Shown here: positions 1-6,181 of the stretch, piece by piece
Numbering within the stretch: the first letter of the stretch is position 1
Layout of the letters: each line of letters opens with the position of its first letter
From: Deltaproteobacteria bacterium
Lineage (GTDB): Bacteria > Desulfobacterota > Deferrisomatia > Deferrisomatales > Deferrisomataceae
Direction: 5' to 3'
Assembly (NCBI GenBank): GCA_013152215.1
Contig: JAADGT010000155.1
Coordinates: 1-8,178, forward strand
Length of the DNA: 8,178 nt
Position numbers and translations under genes: made by a program
Notes under the pieces: model-generated
Database searches by the model: none
Told to the model about the DNA's origin: nothing
The model's input: only the letters and a program-made list of their open reading frames with translations

Positions 1-91
1 CGGCTTCGCGCCCGGCCGGAGGCAGGTCCCTTGCCCCGCCCTCCGAGGTGACGCGCCTAATTTGTCGCCGGGTTAATACCTTCCCCGTTGT

Positions 92-110
92 CGGGCCCCG
101 AAGGGGCCTG
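92..110 (+). promoter_or_regulatory. Leader hairpin upstream of the YyaL-type gene
   Basis: A perfect GGCCCC / GGGGCC inverted repeat (94-99 and 103-108) surrounds a GAA triloop. A G-T pair (93/109) and a C-G pair (92/110) extend it to an 8-pair stem. It ends directly before the ribosome binding site AGGGAG at 111-116, which lies six bases before the ATG at 123. No T run follows, so it is not a normal intrinsic terminator. It could influence translation initiation or mRNA stability, but that is inference. I could not identify a convincing promoter in the rest of positions 1-91. Confidence 0.4.
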
Positions 111-122
111 AGGGAGCCCCCC

Positions 123-2215
123 ATGGAAACCGGCCGCACCCCGAACCGCCTCGCCCGCGAATGCAGCCCCTACCTCCTCCAGCACGCCTACAATCCGGTG
201 GACTGGTACCCCTGGGGCGAGGAGGCGTTCGCCCGGGCCCGGGCGGAGAACCGCATCGTGTTCCTGTCGATCGGGTACGCCACCTGCCACTGGTGCCACG
301 TGATGGAGCGGGAGAGCTTCGAGGACCCGGAGGTGGCCGCGGTCCTGAACACCCTCACCGTGCCGGTCAAGGTGGATCGGGAGGAGCGGCCCGACGTGGA
401 TCAGGTGTACATGGCGGCCTGTCAGGCGCTGACCGGCACCGGGGGCTGGCCGCTGACCCTGCTGCTGACCCCCGAGCGGGAGCCGTTCTTCGCGGCCACC
501 TACCTGCCCAAGGAGAGCCGCCACGGTCGGGTGGGGGTGGTCGAGCTGGTGCGCCGTGCCGCGGCCCTGTGGCGGCAGGACCCGGACCGGGTCGGTCGTC
601 GGCCCGCCAGATCGTGGCGCGGCTGCGGGAGATCGGGGAGGCCCCGCCGGGCCCGTTCTCCGGCCGGCTCCTGGAGGCGGCCACCGAGATCCTCGCCCAG
701 GAGTTCGACCCGGCTCGGGGCGGGTTCGGGGCGGCCCCCAAGTTCCCCACCCCCCATAGCCTGGTGTTCCTGTTGCGCAGGTTTCGTCGAACCGGCGACG
801 AGCACGCCCGCCGGATGGCCGAGGTCACCCTCGAGGCCATGCGCCGGGGCGGGATCTACGACCACCTGGGGTTCGGGTTCCACCGCTACGCCACCGACGC
901 CGACTGGAGGCTGCCCCACTTCGAGAAGATGCTCTACGACCAGGCCGGGCTGGTGGCGGCCTATCTGGAGGGCTGGCAGGCGACGGGAAACCGCGGGTTC
1001 GCCCGCACGGCCCGGGAGGTCCTGTCGTACTGCCTGCGGGACCTGCGCGGGCCGGAGGGCGGGTTCCACTCGGCCGAGGACGCGGACTCCGAGGGCCGGG
1101 AGGGCAGGTTCTACGTCTGGACCCGGGCCGAGATCCTGGAGGTGTTGGGCAAGGAGCGGGGGGAGCGGTTCTGCCGGGTGTACGGGGTGACGGCCGAGGG
1201 GAACTTCCGCGACGAGGCCACGGGCGAGCCCACCGGGGCCAACGTGCTGCACCTCGACCGGAGCGTGGAGGAGTGGGCCCGGGAGTGGGGCGTGGAGGCC
1301 CCGGAGCTCGAGGCATGCCTGGAGGAGGACCGCCAACGCCTGCTGGCCCGCCGAAATCTTCGGCCCCGACCCGCCAAGGACGACAAGGTGCTCACCGGCT
1401 GGAACGGGCTCATGATCTCGGCGCTCGGTCGGGCGGCATGGGTGCTGGGGGACGAGGGATACGCCCGGGCAGCGGTCGACACGGCCCGGTTCTTGATGGA
1501 CCGCCTTCGGCCGGACGGGCGCCTGCTACGGCGCTACCGGCAGGGCGAGGCCGGGGTGGAGGCCGTGGCCGAGGACTACGCGTTCTTGTGCCGAGGCCTG
1601 CTGGACCTCTATGCGGCCACGTTCGATTCGGCGTGGATCGCGGCGGCCCGGGACCTGGCCGAGCGCCTCGTCGAACGGTTCTGGGACGCCCACGCCGGGG
1701 GGCTGTTCGACGCCCCCCGGCACGGGGACGCCCTGCCCTGGCGTCCCAAGGAGGTGTACGACGGCGCCGTCCCCTCGGCCAACAGCGCGGCGCTCGAGGC
1801 GTTCGCCCGGCTGGGGCTCCTGACCGGGGACCCGGCATGGACCCGGCGGGCCGAGGCCCTGGCCGAGGCCTTGGCGGGCCGCGTGCACCGATACCCTGCT
1901 GCGTTCACGGCCTACCTGACCGGCGCCGCCCACCTGCTGGAGCCCACTCGGGAGGTGGTGATCGTGGGCCCACCCGACCGGGAGGACACCCGGGCCCTGC
2001 TGCGGGCCGCGAGGTCCGTGTACGCCCCCGAGACGGCCGTTCTGCTCGCACCGCCCGACGGCGCGCTGGGCCGGGTGGCGCCCTTCACCCGGGGCATGAG
2101 CGACGTAGGCGGCCGGGCGGCCGCATACGTGTGCCAGAGCTTCACGTGTGAGGCCCCGATCACCGACCCGGATGCCCTGGCCGCCGTGCTGACCCTGCCG
2201 CCCCCGTCGGGGTGA
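123..2215 (+). pseudogene. YyaL/SPATA20-type (DUF255) thioredoxin-domain protein, split by an apparent -1 frameshift
   Basis: The N-terminal segment (ATG at 123, ribosome binding site AGGGAG at 111-116) reads cleanly to about codon 157. It carries the family signature: SPYLLQHAYNPVDW at residues 15-28, the thioredoxin-like CHWC at 55-58, KVDREERPD near 83-91, and GGWPL near 107-111. At about 591-596 the homology moves to the -1 frame. There it continues with RQIVARL, GGIYDHLGFGFHRY, LPHFEKMLYDQA, KDDKVLTGWNGLM and a C-terminal QSFTCEAPITD, ending at TGA 2213-2215. The later part matches the six-hairpin alpha/alpha-barrel of the family. Inserting one base after the GTC at 591-593 restores about 697 residues, the usual family length, with no other lesion seen. 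This could be a recent mutation or a sequencing or assembly error. The family's biochemical role is poorly defined; a redox or sugar-related function is only suggested by its folds. No signal peptide is visible, so it is probably cytoplasmic. Confidence 0.9.
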
Positions 2216-2228
2216 CCGGCCGGATCAC
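2212..2228. other. Near-perfect palindrome spanning two convergent stop codons
   Basis: GTGA-CCGGCCGG-A-TCAC is symmetric except for one extra A at 2224. It contains the TGA of the YyaL-type gene (2213-2215), the 9-base gap (2216-2224) and the TGA of the stress protein gene on the other strand (2227-2225). A short CCCC-GTC-GGGG stem (2202-2212) abuts it. No T tracts flank it, so a classical bidirectional terminator is not supported. Confidence 0.5.
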
Positions 2229-3124
2229 ACGTAGCACTCGTCCCGGGCCACGGGCACCAGCACCACCGGGGTGGGAGCGAGCTCGGCCACCCGGTGGGAT
2301 GCGCTTCCGAGCCACATCTCCCGGATGCCGTGGCGGCCCTTCGTGCCCATCACGATCAGGGTGCTGTGGTAGTCCTGGGCCGCCTGGAGCACGGCCTCGG
2401 CCGTGTGCCCGGCCAGCAGGTGGTGGTCGGCCTCCAGGCCCAGCCCGCCCAGCTCCTCGCAGATCGCCTCCATGCGCTCCTTGGCCTCGGCCTCGGCCTC
2501 GGCGATCGCCTCGGGGGGGCTCCGGCGGAAGTCCCGCTCGGTGATCACGTGCACCACGTCCACGGCCTTGGCCGCCGGGGCCACAGCCCGGACGAACCCC
2601 AGGGCCCGTTCGCTGTCGGGTGAGAAGTCCGTGGCGAGCAGCACCCGCTCGAACACGTTGGCCCCCGGCAGGTCGCAGGCTCCCTCGCCCGTGTGCTTGC
2701 ACACGAGCACCGGCATGGCCGACCGCCGCAGGACCGCCATGGTCGTTCCGCCCAGGTACACCGTGTCGGCCGCGTGGGCGTGCTGACGGCCGGCCACGAC
2801 CAGATCTACCTCCTCCTGGCAGCCCAGCTCCAGGATCTTCCCCTCGGGCGAGCCCACCTCGATGAGGTGCCGGGTCCGGACCCCCTCCGCGGCCAGCCGC
2901 TTCTCCCAGTCCTCGAACCGGATCCGGGCCTCCTCCCGGAGCTGATCCGCGAGCTTCTTGTCGAAGCCGCGGAACAGGTTGTAGGCCACCTCGTCCCGGT
3001 CGATGACGAACAGGAGGATCACCTCCTCCAGGCCGGCGGCCTTGAGGGGAAGCAGCCGCTCCAGGCATCGGAACGACAGGTCCTCGAACTTCGTGGGGAA
3101 CAGCACCTTGCGAATCGCGTCCAT
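2225..3124 (-). CDS. Tandem universal stress protein (two UspA domains)
   Basis: This 299-residue soluble protein has two UspA-like alpha/beta domains, about residues 4-143 and 158-292. The second domain has the expected start VLLATDFS (Asp166). It also has a complete nucleotide-binding signature, G-2x-G-9x-G-S (Gly260, Gly263, Gly273, Ser274), so ATP binding is likely there. The first domain is degenerate: its start reads VLFPTKFED with Lys12 in place of the usual Asp. The equivalent of the glycine signature reads GRQH (112-115) and then GG (125-126), so its second Gly and its Ser/Thr are lost. The ATG at 3124 is preceded by the strong ribosome binding site AGGGGAGGT, which overlaps the antiporter stop codon. 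The gene starts only 12 bases downstream of that gene, so the two are almost certainly co-transcribed. The role is probably as a stress-responsive regulator or partner, possibly of the antiporter; the partnership is inference from adjacency. Confidence 0.93.
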   Translation of the reverse strand: MDAIRKVLFPTKFEDLSFRCLERLLPLKAAGLEEVILLFVIDRDEVAYNLFRGFDKKLADQLREEARIRFEDWEKRLAAEGVRTRHLIEVGSPEGKILELGCQEEVDLVVAGRQHAHAADTVYLGGTTMAVLRRSAMPVLVCKHTGEGACDLPGANVFERVLLATDFSPDSERALGFVRAVAPAAKAVDVVHVITERDFRRSPPEAIAEAEAEAKERMEAICEELGGLGLEADHHLLAGHTAEAVLQAAQDYHSTLIVMGTKGRHGIREMWLGSASHRVAELAPTPVVLVPVARDECYV

Positions 3125-3136
3125 GGCTACCTCCCC

Positions 3137-4579
3137 TCACCGGAAGAAGACGAGGGTCACGAGAACGAAGGTGGGCACGAGGAAGACCAGGGAGTACTTG
3201 AGAATATACCCGAAGAAGCTGGGCATCTCCACGCCGGCCTCCTCGGCGATGGACCGGACCATGAAGTTGGGGGCGTTTCCGATGTACGTGTTCGCTCCCA
3301 TGAACACGGCGCCGGCCGCCACGGCCTCGAGGTAGATCTCCTGGTGCTGGATCAGGTTCAGGATGGCCTGGCGCTCCGGCACCCCCGGGAAGAAGTTGCC
3401 CAGGGCCGTGTTCAGGAACACCAGGTAGGTGGGCGCGTTGTCCAGGAAGCTGGACAGCCCGCCGGTGACCCAGAAGTAGTGCAGCGGCCTCTTCACCGCC
3501 TCGATCAGGAACGCCATGTGACCATGGGTTCCGGCCTTCAGGATCTCTAGCACCGGGATCATGGTCACGAAGATGCCGGCGAACAGGTAGGCCACCTCCA
3601 CGATCGGAAACCAGGTGAACTCGTTGCGCTCGCGGATCGCCCGCTTGGTGGTTCGCAGGGACAGGATCCCCATCACGACCAGCAGCACGTCCCGGCCCAC
3701 GCCCGCCACGGACAGGGTCACCCCCAACAGGTTGACCGTGCCCAGTCGGGTGTGGAGCACCCCGCTCAACAGCACCCCCGCCACCACGCCGGCGAGGAAC
3801 AACAGGTTGTGGCCCCCCTCCACCCGAAGCTTCGACCCGTCCGGGGCGGGGGGCCGGCCCTCCTCCTTGCGGTAGAAGTACCAGTCCATGAGGAAGAACA
3901 CGGCCAGCAGCACGGCCGATACCAGGAGCATCGGCGGCAGGATCTTGAAGGTCCAGAAGAACGGCACGCCGTGGAGGAACCCAAGGAACAGGGGAGGATC
4001 CCCCAGGGGGGTCAGGGCGCCGCCCACGTTGCACACCAGGAAGATGAAGAACACCACCTGGTAGGTGCGACGTTTGCGCCAGGCGTTGGCCCGGAGAAAC
4101 GGCCGGATCAGGAGCATGGCCGCGCCCGTGGTGCCCACCCAGGAGGCGATGGCCGTTCCGACCACCAGCAGCAGCAGGTTGACCAAGGGGGTGCCCGCGA
4201 GGCTCCCGGTGACCAGGATGCCGCCGGCCACCGTGTACAGGGACCACAGCAGAATGATGAACGGCACGTAGTCGGCCAGGTAGATCTCGATGATCTGGTG
4301 CAGCGCCTCGCCCCGGTACGCAACCAGAAACGGAACCGCCAGGGCCAGGGCCCAGAAGGCCGAGACCTTGCCAAAGTGGTGGTGCCAGAACCGGGGCGCC
4401 AGCAACGGAAACAGGGCGATGGAGAGCAGGATGCCCACGAACGGAATTCCCCAGTATAGGGCGAGCTCGCTTCCGAGCCCGGCCCCTCCCTCCCCTCCGC
4501 CGGAGGCCCACGCCGTGGTGGCGAACAGGGTTCCCAGGGCGACCGCCGCCAAAAGGCGGCCCAGAGGGCGTTTGTCCAT
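3137..4579 (-). CDS. Predicted sodium:proton antiporter / ion transporter superfamily membrane protein (CitMHS-like)
   Basis: This 480-residue polytopic membrane protein begins with a likely signal sequence or first membrane helix (residues 7-25, ending TTAWA-SGG). About a dozen hydrophobic stretches follow. Motifs typical of the ion transporter superfamily (NhaD, ArsB and citrate-transporter relatives) are visible. They are NVGGALTPLGDPP at 184-196, GGLSSFLDNAPTY at 373-385 and GANTYIGNAPNF at 428-439. The two Asp/Asn-Ala-Pro segments sit in the usual repeated half-sites. Close relatives are generally annotated as sodium:proton antiporter or putative citrate transporter, so the transported ion is not certain from sequence. 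The ATG at 4579 follows a good ribosome binding site, GGGAGGAA. A tandem universal stress protein gene lies immediately downstream in the same transcript, fitting a role in salt or pH homeostasis. A terminator-like hairpin sits in its leader. Confidence 0.87.
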   Translation of the reverse strand: MDKRPLGRLLAAVALGTLFATTAWASGGGEGGAGLGSELALYWGIPFVGILLSIALFPLLAPRFWHHHFGKVSAFWALALAVPFLVAYRGEALHQIIEIYLADYVPFIILLWSLYTVAGGILVTGSLAGTPLVNLLLLVVGTAIASWVGTTGAAMLLIRPFLRANAWRKRRTYQVVFFIFLVCNVGGALTPLGDPPLFLGFLHGVPFFWTFKILPPMLLVSAVLLAVFFLMDWYFYRKEEGRPPAPDGSKLRVEGGHNLLFLAGVVAGVLLSGVLHTRLGTVNLLGVTLSVAGVGRDVLLVVMGILSLRTTKRAIRERNEFTWFPIVEVAYLFAGIFVTMIPVLEILKAGTHGHMAFLIEAVKRPLHYFWVTGGLSSFLDNAPTYLVFLNTALGNFFPGVPERQAILNLIQHQEIYLEAVAAGAVFMGANTYIGNAPNFMVRSIAEEAGVEMPSFFGYILKYSLVFLVPTFVLVTLVFFR

Positions 4580-4595
4580 TTCTCGTTCCTCCCGG

Positions 4596-4632
4596 AAAAA
4601 CGGGGTGCCGGCCGTTGAACGGTTCGGCCCCG
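4596..4632 (-). terminator. Terminator-like hairpin with T5 tract in the antiporter leader
   Basis: Read on the minus strand, CGGGG (4632-4628) pairs with CCCCG (4605-4601). Inner CCG/CGG pairs (4627-4625 with 4610-4608) and a CCGTT-G-AACGG hairpin (4622-4612) continue the stem, and TTTTT (4600-4596) follows at once. It lies downstream of the ftsY stop (4689), so it may end the ftsY transcript. The antiporter ribosome binding site begins about four bases after the T tract, so any promoter for the antiporter must lie upstream of the hairpin. The structure is therefore also inside the antiporter leader and could act as an attenuator. The T tract is short, so termination efficiency is uncertain. 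Confidence 0.45.
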
Positions 4633-4636
4633 GCCG

Positions 4637-4651
4637 CTCAAACTTGAGTTT
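4637..4651. promoter_or_regulatory. Small palindromic site in the ftsY-antiporter gap
   Basis: Two overlapping perfect inverted repeats occur here: CTCAA-AC-TTGAG (4637-4648) and AAACT-TG-AGTTT (4640-4651). This is the least GC-rich spot in the 109-base gap between ftsY and the antiporter gene. It could be an operator or part of a promoter for the antiporter/stress-protein unit. I see no clear -35/-10 pair, and short palindromes can arise by chance, so this is tentative. Confidence 0.25.
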
Positions 4652-4688
4652 CTTGCGGACTCGAACGGAAGGCCTGCGGGCCCGAGGG

Positions 4689-5912
4689 TCAGAACAGCGC
4701 GTCCACGAACGCCTGGGCGTCGAAGGGGCGCAGGTCCTCCACCCCTTCGCCGATGCCGATGTACCGGATGGGGATCTTGAGCTCGTCGCAGATGGCCACG
4801 ATCACCCCCCCCCGGGCCGTGCCGTCCAGCTTGGTCAGGGCGATGGTGTCCACCCCCACGGCCTCGTGAAAGAGCCGCGCCTGGCTCACGGCGTTCTGGC
4901 CGGTGGTGGCGTCCAGGACCAGGAGCACCTCGTGGGGTGCCCCGGGCAGGGCCTTGCCGATCACCCGCCGAACCTTCTTGAGCTCCTCCATCAGGTTGCG
5001 CTTGGTGTGGAGCCGACCCGCCGTGTCCACGATGACCACGTCCGCGTCCCGGGCCTTGCCGGCCTCCACCGCGTCGAACGCCACCGCAGCCGGGTCGGAT
5101 CCCTGCTGGTGACGCACCACCTGGGCCCCGATTCGGTCCCCCCAGATCTCCAGCTGCTCGATGGCCGCCGCCCGGAAGGTGTCGCCGGCGGCCAGGATCA
5201 CCCGCTTGCCTTCTCGACGGAACCGGGCCCCGATCTTGCCGATGGTGGTGGTCTTTCCCACACCGTTCACGCCCACCACCATGATCACCCAGGGCCGCAC
5301 CCCCTCCGGTGCCTGCCGGGCCTCCTCCGCCACCAGGATCTCCCGGATGGCCGCCTTCAGGTGCTCGCGCAGGGCTTCGGGCCGCACCAGCTCCTTGCGG
5401 CTCACCTTCTCCCGGATCTCGTCCACCAGGCGCATGACCGTGGTCACCCCCAGGTCCGCGGTGACCAGGGCCTCTTCCAGCTCGTCCAGGGTCTCGGCAT
5501 CGATCTCCTTCTTGCCGAACAGCACCCGGTCCACCTTCTGCGCCAGGCCCCTTCGGGTCTTGGCCAGCCCCTGGCGAAGCCGGGCCAGGAGCCCTGCCCG
5601 GGGCGAGGAGTCCTCACCGGAGGCCTCGTCGGCCTCCCGATCCCTCTCCTCCTCCGGCAGATGCTCGGGCTCCGGCGGGGCCTCGGCGGGCCCGGGGGAG
5701 GGCTCCTCCTGGACCTCCTCCGGCTCCGACAACGGGTCTCGCGCCGCCTCGTGCTCCCGGGGCGGCCCGGTTTCGGGGACGTCGGCCGCCTCGCCGGGTG
5801 TCGGCTCCTCGTTCGGCTCCGGCGACGGCTCCTGGGACTCGGCCGCCTCGCCCCCTCCTCGCCGGAACAGCCGGCCGAACAGCCCCCGTTTCTTCGGGGT
5901 TTCCTCGCTCAC
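4689..5912 (-). CDS. ftsY: Signal recognition particle receptor FtsY
   Basis: FtsY is the membrane-associated GTPase that docks ribosome-SRP complexes at the translocon. The 407-residue product starts at GTG 5912 and opens with a basic amphipathic segment (KKRGLFGRLFRR) that probably contacts lipid. A Glu/Pro-rich acidic A domain follows, about residues 19-103, then the helical N domain (LDELEEALVTADLG). The G domain has the P-loop GVNGVGKTTT at 214-223, DTFRAAA at 244-250, DTAGR at 296-300, LDATTGQNA, and TKLDGTARGG from 360. It ends with the expected GIGEGVEDLRPFDAQAFVDALF-type tail. The GTG is chosen because GGGAGGAG lies just upstream and because the in-frame extension to 6008 would translate a repeat array with no FtsY similarity. 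A run of nine C bases (4805-4813) lies in the coding region, but the frame is intact. All key GTPase motifs are present. Confidence 0.98.
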   Translation of the reverse strand: MSEETPKKRGLFGRLFRRGGGEAAESQEPSPEPNEEPTPGEAADVPETGPPREHEAARDPLSEPEEVQEEPSPGPAEAPPEPEHLPEEERDREADEASGEDSSPRAGLLARLRQGLAKTRRGLAQKVDRVLFGKKEIDAETLDELEEALVTADLGVTTVMRLVDEIREKVSRKELVRPEALREHLKAAIREILVAEEARQAPEGVRPWVIMVVGVNGVGKTTTIGKIGARFRREGKRVILAAGDTFRAAAIEQLEIWGDRIGAQVVRHQQGSDPAAVAFDAVEAGKARDADVVIVDTAGRLHTKRNLMEELKKVRRVIGKALPGAPHEVLLVLDATTGQNAVSQARLFHEAVGVDTIALTKLDGTARGGVIVAICDELKIPIRYIGIGEGVEDLRPFDAQAFVDALF

Positions 5913-5934
5913 GACTCCTCCCTCGTGTTGGCGG

Positions 5935-5985
5935 GCTGGAAGGCTAAAAAGATGGAAAGCTGGAAGGCTAGGAAGCTTAAAAACC
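5935..5985 (+). repeat. Degenerate purine-rich short repeat array upstream of ftsY
   Basis: The 12-mer GCTGGAAGGCTA occurs exactly twice, at 5935-5946 and 5959-5970 (24-base period). Related units GGAAAGCT (5954-5961) and GGAAGCTT (5971-5978) fill the rest. The units fit a loose RGAARGCT pattern on the plus strand. The array lies just upstream of the ftsY ribosome binding site, in the ftsY 5' leader if transcription starts further up. It is noncoding as far as I can tell. Confidence 0.7.
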
Positions 5986-6053
5986 TCCGTGATCTCCAAG
6001 CATTCCAACCTTGACCCCGCCTCTTTGGCGTCACCCTATGGTTTCGGGGACAT

Positions 6054-6094
6054 GGTCTAGTCTCTTAGTTTCTAGTCTCTAGTTTCTGGTCTCT
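6054..6094 (-). repeat. Tandem heptamer repeat array (AGARACT units on the minus strand)
   Basis: On the plus strand the units are AGTCTCT (6059-6065), AGTTTCT (6067-6073), AGTCTCT (6074-6080), AGTTTCT (6081-6087) and GGTCTCT (6088-6094). A partial GGTCT precedes them at 6054, and a single extra T sits at 6066. On the minus strand this is a purine-rich AGARACT heptamer array. It lies between the aroA stop (6182) and the ftsY start (5912). The composition differs sharply from the surrounding 70% G+C sequence. I see nothing else recognisable in the 269-base gap (5913-6181) apart from this and the array at 5935-5985. Confidence 0.8.
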
Positions 6095-6181
6095 GTTCGG
6101 CCGGATTCGGGCTCCATCCCCCTTGGCGGCGACACCCCGGACCGAGCTCACGCAAAGCCTGTCCCCGCCCAGCAGGCCGCC

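Noticed and set aside
585..605. Programmed -1 frameshifting in the YyaL-type gene
   Set aside because: No X-XXY-YYZ slippery heptamer or convincing downstream stimulatory structure was seen. The family is normally encoded in one frame, so mutation or sequence error is simpler.
2160..4511. A 783-residue minus-strand open frame across both the antiporter and stress protein genes
   Set aside because: Its translation is Gly/Arg/Pro-rich shadow sequence. The two genes in the competing frame have conserved family motifs and good ribosome binding sites.
5913..6008. ATG start at 6008 for ftsY, adding 32 residues
   Set aside because: The extension translates the repeat array and does not resemble FtsY N-termini. 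GTG 5912 has a nearby ribosome binding site and leads directly into the basic amphipathic motif.
4290..6014. A 574-residue plus-strand open frame opposite ftsY
   Set aside because: It is the antisense of ftsY, has no recognisable domain and no ribosome binding site, and is expected by chance at this G+C content.
5935..6094. CRISPR array or transposon ends
   Set aside because: The repeats are 7 to 12 bases, contiguous and degenerate, with no spacers of uniform length. No cas or transposase gene is nearby and no target-site duplication was seen.
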